A DNA stretch of 64,000 nt, taken from NCBI GenBank assembly GCA_963837155.1, contig CAWIMB010000002.1:124001-188000 (forward strand). The letters are read 5' to 3'. The DNA is from DASQHW01 sp963837155. GTDB lineage: Bacteria; Actinomycetota; Acidimicrobiia; IMCC26256; PALSA-610. This document shows, one piece after another, positions 8,882-18,037 of the stretch (within the stretch, counting starts at the first letter, position 1; every line of letters begins with the position of its first letter). A program made the position numbers and the translations under genes. The notes below the pieces were generated by a model that saw nothing but the letters and a program-made list of their open reading frames with translations, searched no databases and was not told where the DNA came from.

Positions 8882-10831
8882 TCACACCAGGTCGGCGTCG
8901 GTGACCACTTCGACGAGCGCGGGGCCCTCGTAGGCGAACGCGGCCCCCAGCGCGCCGTCGAGCTGCTCGCGACTCGTGACTCGCTCACCATGGGCACCGC
9001 ACAACTGTGCATACGCCGCGAACTCGGGATTGTGGAGCGACGTCTGCCAGACATCCCACTCCGCGGCCCGTTGTTCCTTACTGATCTTTCCAAGCTGACT
9101 GTTGTTGAGCAAGACATGCGTGATGTTCATGCCGTACTTCACCGCGGTGGTGATCTCGGCGAGGTATTGGCCGAAGCCACCGTCGCCGGTGACCGCGACG
9201 ATCGGTCGTTCGGGCGCAGCTGCCCACGCGCCCATCGCAGCCGGGAAGCCGAAGCCGATAGAACCGAGGTAGCCCGACATCAGGACGTGCTGGCCGGGCT
9301 TGCACTCGAAGTAGCGGCCGAACGAATACGTGTTGTTGCCGACGTCGACGGCGATGACGGCGTCACGGGGGACGTGACGGGCGAGCGCATCGAACACCGG
9401 CGCCGATGCCACCCCGCGACCGCGGTCGTCGGTGAGCCGGCGCGACTTCTCCTCGAGCCAGATGGTTCGCCGGGCCGCAACGTCGTCGCGTTGATCGATG
9501 GTTTCCACGTTGCTCGCCTGTGCTTCCGCGAGCAAGCGGCGCGCGGTCACCGCGACGTCGCCGAGCAGGGGCACCGTGACCGCATGGAAGCGGCCAAGAG
9601 CCTCGGGCTCGGCATCGACCTGCACGATCGGCTTGTAGGACGCGATCCCGGTGTGATTGGCGAACGACGCACCGAACACGAGCAACAGATCGGCCTCGTT
9701 CATGTGCCAGCTCGCCACCGGCGTTCCACTGCGGCCGAGCACGCCGCACGCAAGCGGATGATCGTCGGGCACGATTCCTTTCGCCTTGAACGTCGTGAGG
9801 ATCGGCGCATTCAGACGTTCCGCGAGATGTACGACATCGTTGATGCCGGTGCGTGCGCCATGCCCGACGACGACCACCGGTCGCTTGGCGCCGGCAATCA
9901 GCGCGCCGGCGCGCGCCAGCGGTTCATCGGCGGGCGAGATCGCCGGGTCGGCGAGGCGTCCGCTCGGACCGCCGGCGCGCGCGTCAGCCGCTGCGGGCAG
10001 GACCTGCACCTCATCGGGCAGTACGAGGTGCGCGACGCCGCGTTGGTTGAGCGCGTGCTTGCACGCAAGATTCATGAGCTCGACGTAGTCGGCGTCGCGT
10101 GTCACGGTTTGGGTCGAGACCGCGACATCGGAGAACGCGGCACCGAGGTCGAGATCTTGGAACGCGCCCCGGCCTCGAACCTTCGACGGAACCTGACCGC
10201 TGATCGCGAGCACCGGCGACCGATCCACCTTGGCGTCGTACAAACCGGTGAGCAGATTCGTGGAGCCGGGCCCCGCGATCGCGAAGCACGCTCCGATCCG
10301 CCCGGTCAGCTTGCCGTACGCGCTCGCGGCAAACGCGGCCGCGCCTTCGTGGCGGATCCCGATGAACGTGAGTTCGCCGCGCTCCTCGGCGGCGCGCATG
10401 GCGTCGGCAAAGCCGAGGTTCGAGTGGCCGACCATGCCGAACACGTGCGTCACGCCCCACGCGCACATCGTCTCGACCATCACGTCCGAGATCGTGCGGG
10501 CGCGCGCCCGTTCCGGCGGTAGCCCCACGTATACGCCGTCGGCGCGCACCTCGACGGGATGGTGCCCGGGCGCGTCCGTGAAGCCCGGTGGTGGTGTACC
10601 GCTGATCGGGTCGTAGTCGTAACCGTGCCACGGGCACCGCAGCCAACCCTTCTCGATCGAGCCCTCGCCCAGCGGGCCACCTTGATGCGGGCAGTGATTG
10701 TCGAGCGCGCCCCACGCTCCGTTGAAGTGCGTCAGCGCGAGTGACGTGCGGCCCGCGGTCACCGTGGTGACGCGACCCTCGCCGAGGTCATCGGCTGCGG
10801 CTACCCGATGCCACACCAGTTCGTCGGTCAT
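8882..10831 (-). CDS. Rieske [2Fe-2S]-thiamine diphosphate enzyme fusion
   Basis: A 649-residue product from the ATG at 10831, which overlaps the stop of the upstream gene (ATGA). Residues about 1-105 form a Rieske domain with the cluster motif Cys47-Pro-His49 and Cys66-Pro-Trp-His69. From about 115 there is a complete three-domain ThDP enzyme of the acetolactate synthase/pyruvate oxidase superfamily: the catalytic Glu in IRHEGAAA (Glu162), a central domain (VVVVGHGA to FGASFANH), and the ThDP-Mg motif VTGDGGFG with LLNNSQLGK about 28 residues later. The reaction is probably decarboxylation or oxidation of a 2-oxo acid, with the Rieske centre passing electrons. The substrate cannot be read from the sequence. 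The fusion is unusual for this enzyme family. Confidence 0.85.
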   Translation of the reverse strand: MTDELVWHRVAAADDLGEGRVTTVTAGRTSLALTHFNGAWGALDNHCPHQGGPLGEGSIEKGWLRCPWHGYDYDPISGTPPPGFTDAPGHHPVEVRADGVYVGLPPERARARTISDVMVETMCAWGVTHVFGMVGHSNLGFADAMRAAEERGELTFIGIRHEGAAAFAASAYGKLTGRIGACFAIAGPGSTNLLTGLYDAKVDRSPVLAISGQVPSKVRGRGAFQDLDLGAAFSDVAVSTQTVTRDADYVELMNLACKHALNQRGVAHLVLPDEVQVLPAAADARAGGPSGRLADPAISPADEPLARAGALIAGAKRPVVVVGHGARTGINDVVHLAERLNAPILTTFKAKGIVPDDHPLACGVLGRSGTPVASWHMNEADLLLVFGASFANHTGIASYKPIVQVDAEPEALGRFHAVTVPLLGDVAVTARRLLAEAQASNVETIDQRDDVAARRTIWLEEKSRRLTDDRGRGVASAPVFDALARHVPRDAVIAVDVGNNTYSFGRYFECKPGQHVLMSGYLGSIGFGFPAAMGAWAAAPERPIVAVTGDGGFGQYLAEITTAVKYGMNITHVLLNNSQLGKISKEQRAAEWDVWQTSLHNPEFAAYAQLCGAHGERVTSREQLDGALGAAFAYEGPALVEVVTDADLV

Positions 10832-12435
10832 CGGACGCCTCCGTACTCGATGCCGGTGAGCGCGGCCATGTCGCGATCGAACGTCGTGAGGTCGGAGAGC
10901 GCGAAGTGTGAGAGATGGTCGTGCCCGCACGCGCGGGCGAGTACCTGCATCAGCTCGACGGTCGCGCCGAGGAACCGTTGCAGCCGTTGTGAGGCCTCGT
11001 CGACCGGTAGACGGGCGCGCAGGTGCGGCTTCTGGGTCGCGATCCCGACCGGGCAGTTGTTCGTGTGACAGGCGCGCATGCCGAGGCAGCCGATCGCCTG
11101 GATCGCGCTGTTGGCGATCGCGACGGCATCGGCCCCGAGCGCGAGGGCCTTGGCGAAGTCGGACGCGTCTCGCAGCCCGCCGGTGACGACGAGCGTGATG
11201 TCGCGTCGCTTGCGCGCGTCGAGATGACGGCGAGCGCGCGCGAGCGCGGGGATCGTCGGCACCGAGATGTTGTCGCGGAACAACAGCGGTGCCGCACCGG
11301 TGCCACCGCCGCGGCCGTCGAGGATGATGTAGTCGATGCCGATCTCGAGCGCGGCATCGATATCGGCTTCGATGCGCTGGGCGGACAACTTTACGCCGAT
11401 CGGGATCCCACCGCTGCGTTCTCGAACTTCGTCGGCGAAGCGCCGGAAGTCATCGACACCCTTCCAGTCCGGGAACGTCGCGGGTGACACCGCCGGTGTC
11501 CCTTCGGGCAGGCCGCGCACCTCGGCGATGCGTCCTTTGACCTTCGGGCCCGGCAAGTGACCGCCAGTTCCGGTCTTCGCGCCCTGACCAAGCTTGAAAT
11601 GGAACGCTTGCACCTTCGTGAGCACGTCCCAGCTCCATCCGAAACGCGCCGACGCGAGCTCGTAGAAGTACCGGGAGTTCTCGGCCTGCTCTTCCGGCAG
11701 CATCCCGCCCTCACCCGAGCAGATACCGGTGCCTGCAAGCTGTGCGCCCCGCGCCAACGCGGTTTTTGCTTCTTGCGAAAGTGCGCCGAACGACATGTCG
11801 GAGACGAACAACGGGATGTCGAGGAACAGCGGGTTCGACGCGTTGGGTCCGATGCAGACCTCCGTGCCTACCGCCACGTCGTCGAGCAAGGGAAGGCGTG
11901 CGAGCTGCGCGGTGACGAAGTTGATCGAGTCCCAGCTCGGCAACTGTTGGCGGGGCACGCCCATTGCCGCGACGAAGCCGTGGTGGCCGACCTTCGAGAG
12001 CCCGTGCGCGGCGAGCTCGTGAATGCGCATGACGTACGGCTCTTCGATCACGCCGTGCGGATCCTTGTAGAGGCCTTGATAGACGTCGGGGGAGTATGGC
12101 TGCGGATGCCGGAGCTTCCACCCGATGACCTCGTCGCGATCGACGTACAGGCTGTCGCCGTCGAGGACCGACGTGAACTTCTCGAGCACTTCGGCGTTGT
12201 TGTACGCGCTGACGCCCGACTCGATGCGGTAGTCCCAACCGTGCAAGCCGCAGATCAGATCGTCGCCGACCACCTCGCCGTCCGCGAGCAACGCGCCCCG
12301 GTGCAAACACCGGCCGTACAGCACGGAGTGGTCATCTCCCTGGCGGATGACGACGAGGTCGACACCCTCGACACTGGCCGCGGTCGGTACCCGATCGGGA
12401 ACCTCCGCCCATGTTGCAATGCGCACCCGATTCAT
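10828..12435 (-). CDS. Rieske-glutamate synthase-like FMN/Fe-S oxidoreductase
   Basis: A 535-residue protein. An N-terminal Rieske domain (about 1-105; Cys43-Leu-His45 and Cys62-Gly-Leu-His65) is fused to the FMN-binding domain of glutamate synthase: LFVSDMSFGALS, GEGGMLPEE, KLGQGAKTGTGG, GVKLSAQ and LDGRGGGTGAAP. Near the C-terminus is the CLGMRACHTNNC pattern expected for the 3Fe-4S cluster. No N-terminal glutaminase (Cys2 amidotransferase) domain is present. It is therefore like the stand-alone GltB-type proteins, whose reactions include glutamate or N-methylglutamate synthesis, but here a Rieske domain may supply electrons. It is the first gene of a coupled pair with the Rieske-ThDP gene. 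Confidence 0.87.
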   Translation of the reverse strand: MNRVRIATWAEVPDRVPTAASVEGVDLVVIRQGDDHSVLYGRCLHRGALLADGEVVGDDLICGLHGWDYRIESGVSAYNNAEVLEKFTSVLDGDSLYVDRDEVIGWKLRHPQPYSPDVYQGLYKDPHGVIEEPYVMRIHELAAHGLSKVGHHGFVAAMGVPRQQLPSWDSINFVTAQLARLPLLDDVAVGTEVCIGPNASNPLFLDIPLFVSDMSFGALSQEAKTALARGAQLAGTGICSGEGGMLPEEQAENSRYFYELASARFGWSWDVLTKVQAFHFKLGQGAKTGTGGHLPGPKVKGRIAEVRGLPEGTPAVSPATFPDWKGVDDFRRFADEVRERSGGIPIGVKLSAQRIEADIDAALEIGIDYIILDGRGGGTGAAPLLFRDNISVPTIPALARARRHLDARKRRDITLVVTGGLRDASDFAKALALGADAVAIANSAIQAIGCLGMRACHTNNCPVGIATQKPHLRARLPVDEASQRLQRFLGATVELMQVLARACGHDHLSHFALSDLTTFDRDMAALTGIEYGGVR

Positions 12436-12451
12436 GCGCGAAGGTTACGCG

Positions 12452-12475
12452 GCCCGGGCGAGCGTGCGCCCGGGC
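12452..12475. promoter_or_regulatory. Hairpin in divergent intergenic region
   Basis: A perfect 9-bp inverted repeat (GCCCGGGCG and CGCCCGGGC, 6-nt loop) between the divergent starts of the Rieske-glutamate-synthase gene and the CLC channel. It could be an operator or a leader hairpin. Its GC-only composition makes chance occurrence possible. Confidence 0.35.
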
Positions 12476-12482
12476 GCTGGAA

Positions 12483-13752
12483 GTGATTGCATCCTCTTTT
12501 AATGTCTCGACGCGACGAGCTGCGCACGCTGTGGCACGCACGCACCAGTACGTGCTCGCAGCTGCGCTCGTCGGAGCCGCGACCGGCTTCGCGGTAGCCG
12601 GTTTCGAGCGGCTGACGGTCGACCTCGTTTTCGACCGCACGGTCGCGAAGTTACCCATTGCCGTGCTGGCGTTCATGCCCGGCGTCGGGCTCGCCATCGC
12701 CACGATGTGGCTGCGCGGACCAGGCCGCGGCGTCTCGCCGGCCACCGCCGACGAGTATCTCGATGCCTTCCACACGGGGCAGCGCGTTGCGTGTCGCGCG
12801 ACCTCGTGCACCGGCTCGTTGCCGCGGTGGCGACACTCGCGAGTGGCAATGCGCTCGGCCTCGAAGGACCGTCGATCTCTCTCGGCGCGACGCTCGGCCA
12901 GGCATCGCAACGCCGCTTCCGGCGCGTGCTCGCGGGCGCCGACATCAACCTGCTGCTCGTCGCGGGCGCGGCCGCCGGCATCGCCGCGATCTTCAAAGCG
13001 CCGGCGACGGGCGCGGTGTTCGCGCTCGAGGTCCCTTATCAGGACGACCTGGCACGCCGCATGCTGCTCCCGGCGCTCGTCGCGGCCGCGACGGGTTATC
13101 TGGCGCTCGTCGCCGTGAACGGCACCGATCCGCTGTTCCCGATCCAGGGCAGTCCGCCCCTGTCGTTTGTTGACCTCGCGGGTGCGGCGGGCGTCGGCCT
13201 CGCGGCCGGAGTCGGCACGTGTTCGCGTGGTTGTTGCGGCTGGCCAAGCGGATCTCCGATCGGAACCGGCCGGCCGCGCGTGTGGTCGCGGCCGGCGGCA
13301 TGATCGCCGGCCTCTTCGCGATCGGCCGCGGCCTCACGGGAGAATCGCTCGTACTTACTCCCGGCTACGGCGTGGTGACGTGGGCGCTCGATCCGAAACG
13401 CAGCTTCGCGCTCCTCGCCGCGATCCTCGTGCTCCGGTGTCTTGCGACGAGCGCCGCGGTTGCCGGCGGCGGCGTCGGTGGACTCTTCGTGCCGCTCGTT
13501 GTTGCGGGCGCGCTGCTGGGGCGCATGTTCGGCGTGGTCATCGGGCATGACGACTCGCTGTTTCTGGTCGTCGGCATCGCCGCGTTCCTCGGCGCCGGAT
13601 ACCGGGTACAGCTCGCGGCGGTGATGTTCGTCGCCGAAGCGACGGGCCGCCCCGGGTTCATCGTGCCCGGTCTTATCGCCGCAGTTGTTGCGGAGCTTGC
13701 GATGGCCACGTCGTCCGTCACGACGCACCAGCTCGCGCCGCCTTCCGACTGA
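12483..13752 (+). CDS. CLC-family chloride channel/antiporter, frameshifted
   Basis: The product reads through three frames. From a probable GTG at 12483 the first helices appear (YVLAAALVGAATGFA). Near 12785 the frame shifts to ATLASGNALGLEGPSISLG, which holds the CLC selectivity motif GxEGP, and SGIA-like pore helices. Near 13215 it shifts to the final part with VAGGGVGGLFVPLV (the GGxFxP motif) and the last helices. Assembled, it is about 420 residues, the size of a prokaryotic CLC without a CBS tail. It would move Cl- (possibly F-) across the inner membrane. Two indels in a gene with all motifs kept point to assembly errors, though decay is not excluded. The start is uncertain; GTG 12531 is an alternative. 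Confidence 0.75.
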
Positions 13753-13753
13753 G

Positions 13754-14389
13754 TTACGGACCTGCGGTGATCGCGGTCGCGAACGCGTCGGCGATGACCT
13801 CCTGGCTCGCGGCGTCGGGCTGCCGAATGACACCGGCGACGGCCACGAGGTTGACGCGCACGTCGGCGAGCGACACGAGTTGTGCACCCGCGTCGCGAAC
13901 AACGCGATGGATCGCGTCGTTGTACCGGGCGGTTGTCACTCCGTACGCGGCCGGCAGGTCGGCAACGAGGACACGCGGCGAGCCCGTCGCCTGAAGCTGG
14001 TCGAGGAGCTGGGAAAACAGACCGCGGAAGACCTGGATCGATGTGCCGGAGCGGAGGTCGTCGGCGCCGAGCCACACCTCGACGATGTCGGGTCTCAGTT
14101 CGCGCGCGAGCGGCACCTGGGTGGCGAGCGCGCGGGCGACGGTGGCGTCGTCAAGCGCGCCGTTGACGAAGACGGTCTTGCGAGGTTGCGCCTCGAACAC
14201 GCGGTAGGGCCATGCGTCGCGAAGACGATCCGTGAGGCCGTCGCCTTCGGTCGCACTCCCGCCGATGGCAAGCACGGTCTTCGTCGGTGTGTTCGCGTCG
14301 GCATCGATCGGTGGTCCGCTCGCGGCACGGTGCGCGCTGCACGCACATGCACACAGCGCGAGCAGGGCAATGATGCGCGCGCCACCCAC
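13754..14389 (-). CDS. SGNH/GDSL-hydrolase-like lipoprotein
   Basis: A 211-residue protein with a short hydrophobic N-terminus ending in a Cys-rich stretch (ALCACACSAH), consistent with a lipobox. The core has GGSATEGDGL, matching block I with its Ser, and VWLGADDL in the place of the usual block III GxND. The block V DxxH is not evident: the expected region reads IRQPDAASQ. Family membership is therefore by fold-level similarity and activity is doubtful. It starts 9 nt after the stop of the ABC permease, so it is probably the third gene of that operon and acts outside the membrane. The stop abuts the convergent CLC stop. Confidence 0.65.
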   Translation of the reverse strand: MGGARIIALLALCACACSAHRAASGPPIDADANTPTKTVLAIGGSATEGDGLTDRLRDAWPYRVFEAQPRKTVFVNGALDDATVARALATQVPLARELRPDIVEVWLGADDLRSGTSIQVFRGLFSQLLDQLQATGSPRVLVADLPAAYGVTTARYNDAIHRVVRDAGAQLVSLADVRVNLVAVAGVIRQPDAASQEVIADAFATAITAGP

Positions 14390-14398
14390 ACGCGTGGC

Positions 14399-15722
14399 TC
14401 ACTCGTCTCCGATCGCCTGGCGAGCCGGCATGCGTGCCGCTCGGATCGCCGGCAGCGTGCCCGCCGCCAATGCGAGCAGCGTCGCGCCGCCGACGACGAT
14501 GGCGAGCAACATGACCGGCACGCCGAGATGTACCGACTCCAACCCCTGACTCGCGAGATAGCGGTTCACCACACCGGCGAGCACGCGCCGCGATCAAGAG
14601 TCCGGTCGCCGCGCCCGCGAGGCCACCGACGAACCCGAGCGTTCCCGCTTCGACGAGGAAGACGCGTCGCACGTCGCGATCGGCCGCGCCGACAGCCTTC
14701 AGCACGCCGATCTCCCGACGACGTTCACGGATCGCGGCGAGCATCGCGTTCGAGATCCCGAGCGCGGCGATGGAGAGGCCGATCAGACCGATCCCCGCCA
14801 GCACGAGTTCCACGACGTGTACGTAGCGCTGCACCTGGGTGATCAGCGTCTCGGGTGCGCTCGTCGAGTAACCGACTTGGTTGATCTCACTGCGGACGTC
14901 GGTGACGCGCTGGAGACCGCGCGCGACGACGAAGAGCGCAGAATACGGCGACGGGCTCGTACCGATCGCGTCGATGACGCCTCCCGAGAGCGACCACGTC
15001 CACGCGTCGCGGGCCATGTCGAACGGCACCAGCAACAGCCCGTCACCAACTTCTTGGGAGACCACACCGACGATCTGGGCGCGCGTCCACCGGGCGCGGA
15101 AGCGGCGCCCGCCGACCTCGTTGAACACGCGCGGTGCGCCCAACGTGAGCTCGGTACCGATCACACGCTCGGCGTTCGCCTTCGAGACGCCGACCCGACG
15201 GAGGAACTCGAGCGTGACCGTGACTTCGGTACGCGACTCCGGCGCGGGGAGCCGTCCCGCGACGACGCTGACCGGCACGTCGCCGACTCGTGTGAGATCG
15301 ACGCCAACCACCGAGCTGAACAGTGGTTCTCCTGCGCCTTCGCCCGAGCGGGAATCTGTCGCGAGCGAGGGGGGTGGGAGGACGAGCATCGGCGTCGCGA
15401 GCACGGGCACCACGGATGCGACGTCGGGAAGTTTCGAGATGCGGTCGAGAGCTTCGTCGTCGATCGCGCGTGGCGGCCCCGGTCGCGGATTGTCGCTGTC
15501 GAGCGCGACCGGGCTCGGCGCGGCGGCGACGACTTTGATGCCCGCGAGCGGCCCGCCCACGCTGACCTGATCGAGGACGCGCTGGCGCGCGGCATCCCCG
15601 GCGATCAGGAGCGACGAGAGGAGCGCGGCGCCGAGCGCGACCGCGAGCACGGTCAACACAGCGCGTCCGCCCCGCCGGCCGACGCTGCGGCGAGCGAGTG
15701 CGATCGCATCCCGCCATGTCAC
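14399..15722 (-). CDS. MacB/FtsX-type ABC transporter permease, frameshifted
   Basis: The GTG start at 15722 overlaps the ATPase stop (GTGA). An N-terminal membrane helix (VLTVLAVALGAALLSSLLIAG) is followed by a large extracytoplasmic MacB-like domain, then FtsX-domain helices (VLAGIGLIGLSIAALG) with ERRREIGVLKAVGA, the coupling motif of this family. The frame breaks near 14585 after GLLIAARA. The last two helices continue in another frame (VPVMLLAIVVGGATLL) and end in PAIRAARMPARQAIGDE, the usual C-terminus. Repaired, the product is about 440 residues. With the ATPase it would form a lipoprotein- or lipid-release type exporter. Confidence 0.82.
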
Positions 15723-16414
15723 GCGGGCTCGGTCCGGCCGTTGACGAGATGCAGGCGACGGTCGGCGGCGGCGGCGACCGTGTCGTCATGGGTGACGACA
15801 ACGACCGTCGAGCCATGCTCGGCAGGTACGCGCATCAGCATGTCGAGCACGGTTTCGGTCGAAGCCGCGTCGAGATTGCCGGTCGGTTCGTCGGCGAGCA
15901 CCAACTGCGGTTCGTTCGCGAGGGCGCGCGCGATCGCGACGCGTTGCTTCTCGCCGCCGCTCAGCGCTCGGGGCCGGTGACCGAGCCGGTCGCCGAGCCC
16001 GACGGCACTCAACAGATCTCTTGCCCGTGTCCGGCGTCGTCGCCGCGGGACCCGCGCGAACGTGAGCGCGAGCTCGACATTCTCGAGCGCGGTGAGCTGC
16101 CCGAGCAGGCCAAAGTCCTGGAACACGAAACCCACGACTTCGCGCCTATACCGCGCGATCTCATTCCGATCGAGTCGGGTGAGGTCACGCCCGGCGACGA
16201 CCACTTCTCCCTCGGGCGGACGATCGAGTCCGCCGATGACCGAAAGCAACGTCGTCTTTCCCGAACCCGATACGCCTGTGATCGCGACCGTCGTACCGAC
16301 GTCAACTTCGAAGCCCACGTCGTCGAGCACGGTGAGCCGCCCGCTCGGCGTGTCGTAGTGGAAGCCGAGCGCATGAACTCGCACAGCCACGTCCGGTGTC
16401 GGTGCCTCGTTCAT
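15719..16414 (-). CDS. ABC transporter ATP-binding protein (LolD/MacB type)
   Basis: A 231-residue ATPase starting at the ATG at 16414 (MNEAPTPD). It has Walker A GVSGSGKTT, the Q-loop FQDFGLL, signature LSGGEKQR, Walker B LVLADEPTGNLD and the switch His in VVTHDD. The DEPTGNLD form is typical of the LolD/MacB subfamily, which works with FtsX-domain permeases. That matches the coupled downstream gene (4-nt overlap). The operon reads ATPase, permease, SGNH lipoprotein. Confidence 0.93.
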   Translation of the reverse strand: MNEAPTPDVAVRVHALGFHYDTPSGRLTVLDDVGFEVDVGTTVAITGVSGSGKTTLLSVIGGLDRPPEGEVVVAGRDLTRLDRNEIARYRREVVGFVFQDFGLLGQLTALENVELALTFARVPRRRRRTRARDLLSAVGLGDRLGHRPRALSGGEKQRVAIARALANEPQLVLADEPTGNLDAASTETVLDMLMRVPAEHGSTVVVVTHDDTVAAAADRRLHLVNGRTEPA

Positions 16415-16469
16415 GCGGTGTGCGGGCGCGGCCACGCCCGCGACCGTACCGTCGCGCCTGCAGCGACTT

Positions 16470-16922
16470 CTATCGCGGGATGTTCCGAGTACGCCGAGCA
16501 CGCTCTCGAACGACGAGAATGATGAGCCACAGTGCGCACGCAGCCCAGACCACGACGACGGTGGTAGCGACCGCGGTTGCGTAGTTCAATGGCTGCACGG
16601 TCTTGTTGTCGGGAGCGCGCATGCGGCCGTAACTCCGCAGGGCGGGCCATGCGATTGCGATCACAATGGCCGAACCGAACAGCGCGGCGCGGATCGGACT
16701 GCGGGTCGTCGGCGGCAAACGGCGAAGGACCAAGAAGGCGATGACGCCTGCGATTGGCGCGACGATCGCGTCGTGCACGAGGTCACTCCCGACGAAGAAC
16801 CGCAGATAGCTCGAGGGCGGCGTGGCGTCCATGTGCTGCGCGAGTCCGACGATGCCGACCAGCATCATCGGTCCACCGACCACGAGTCCGATCGCCAGCC
16901 CGACGCGGGATGGGCGGTTCAC
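16470..16922 (-). CDS. Small four-helix membrane protein
   Basis: A 150-residue protein starting at a GTG that overlaps the stop of the molybdopterin oxidoreductase (GTGA). Four hydrophobic segments are visible (VGLAIGLVVGGPMMLVGIVG, then DAIVAPIAGVIAFLVL, FGSAIVIAIAWPAL and VATTVVVVWAACALWLIIL), followed by a basic tail. No catalytic motif is seen. The tight coupling suggests it is an accessory membrane subunit or is simply coexpressed with the oxidoreductase. The function is not recognised. Confidence 0.7.
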   Translation of the reverse strand: MNRPSRVGLAIGLVVGGPMMLVGIVGLAQHMDATPPSSYLRFFVGSDLVHDAIVAPIAGVIAFLVLRRLPPTTRSPIRAALFGSAIVIAIAWPALRSYGRMRAPDNKTVQPLNYATAVATTVVVVWAACALWLIILVVRERARRTRNIPR

Positions 16923-18037
16923 AGCACGTCCAGCTTGGCGACCCACTTCGTTTGCATCACGCCGGGACGGTTGGGTGCGATCAGCCGGATTGGGTAGCCG
17001 TGGTCGAGCGCCAGCGGTTCGCCGTTCACCTCGTACGCGAGCAGGGTGTCGGCGTCGTGCGCCTGCCAATGATTCAGCTCCGAGACTCGGTAGCTTCCGA
17101 ACGGCTGGAACGACTCGACGCGCGCACTTGCGCCCTTGGGCGCGTCGACCATCGCGAGAAGATCACGCACACGAACGCCCGTCCAGCGTTGCGACGTGCT
17201 CCAACCCTCGACGCACGTGATCGGAAGCTCGGCCGAGTGATGAGGGAGCGCACGAAGGTCGTCGAGCGTGAGTGACAACGATCGGGTCGTGCCCGTGACC
17301 TGCAGGCGGTACTCGGTCGAGCGCGCCAGCTGCGCCACTCCTGCCTCGAGGGCGGTCGCGTTCACCGGAAAGCCTTGCGGGCCGACGTCGGGACGGCGGG
17401 GCGCGAGGAGCGCGAGCCGCGCCAGCGGGCGGAACGTTTGACCGACGCTGAACACGGTGACGAGCGCACTCGCGCCGAAAGCCGTGTAGAGAAACCGGCG
17501 CCGATCCGTCGACGCTTCCGAGTCTTCCGGCGCGACCGGTGCGAGCGATCCGCGGCGGAGCGCGCGCCTGCTCACGTCGATCTTGGCGCCGATGTGCACC
17601 ACCAAGGCACCCATTACGATCCACGCCGTTCGGAAGTGTGTGTCGGGGAAGTTGAACCGCCACGGGTACCACAGGTTGATGTTCGCGAGCCCGGTGAACA
17701 GCATGAAGATGCTCCCCGCGACCAGCGGGAAAATCGCGAGGCGTTCGATTACGTGCGAGATGCTGGTGAACGGTGGCCACCGGAACAGTTGCGGGTACAC
17801 GCTCCAAAGCTTCGCGAGCAGCAGCGGGATCGACGCGATCCCGGTCGCAATGTGCAAGCCCTGCGTGACCCGGTAGAGCCCGACCGGGCGTGAGGGGAGC
17901 ACAAACCCGAACGACGGGTGCTGGGCGAAATGCGAGTACAGGCCGGTGAGGAAGCACGTGGTGAACGCCACGCCCAGCGCGAGACCGAGCCGCGCCGCGA
18001 CCCGCTCGTCGTGCACCGGGCTGGTGAAGACGTTCAT
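16919..18037 (-). CDS. Membrane cytochrome b-like/molybdopterin oxidoreductase fusion
   Basis: A 372-residue protein from the ATG at 18037, overlapping the upstream stop by ATGA. The first half has four to five membrane helices with spaced His residues (LYSHF, GLHIATG, ISHVIER, VVHIGAK), like a haem-b diaphorase. The second half (about 195-372) is a sulfite-oxidase-type molybdenum domain with ITCVEGWS, whose Cys is the expected Mo ligand, and GVRVRDLL, FGSYRVSEL, ALDHGYPIRLIAPN and QTKWV. It would be a membrane-bound reductase or oxidase facing outside. There is no obvious Tat signal because the domain follows the helices. The substrate is unknown. Confidence 0.87.
   Translation of the reverse strand: MNVFTSPVHDERVAARLGLALGVAFTTCFLTGLYSHFAQHPSFGFVLPSRPVGLYRVTQGLHIATGIASIPLLLAKLWSVYPQLFRWPPFTSISHVIERLAIFPLVAGSIFMLFTGLANINLWYPWRFNFPDTHFRTAWIVMGALVVHIGAKIDVSRRALRRGSLAPVAPEDSEASTDRRRFLYTAFGASALVTVFSVGQTFRPLARLALLAPRRPDVGPQGFPVNATALEAGVAQLARSTEYRLQVTGTTRSLSLTLDDLRALPHHSAELPITCVEGWSTSQRWTGVRVRDLLAMVDAPKGASARVESFQPFGSYRVSELNHWQAHDADTLLAYEVNGEPLALDHGYPIRLIAPNRPGVMQTKWVAKLDVL

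Noticed and set aside
8747..10522. 591-codon plus-strand ORF over the Rieske-ThDP gene
   Set aside because: It is antisense to a well-supported enzyme with full ThDP and Rieske motifs and has no recognisable domain.
9846..10522. Alternative start for the Rieske-ThDP gene without the Rieske domain
   Set aside because: The Rieske motif is intact in the same frame, and its ATG overlaps the upstream stop as expected for coupled translation.
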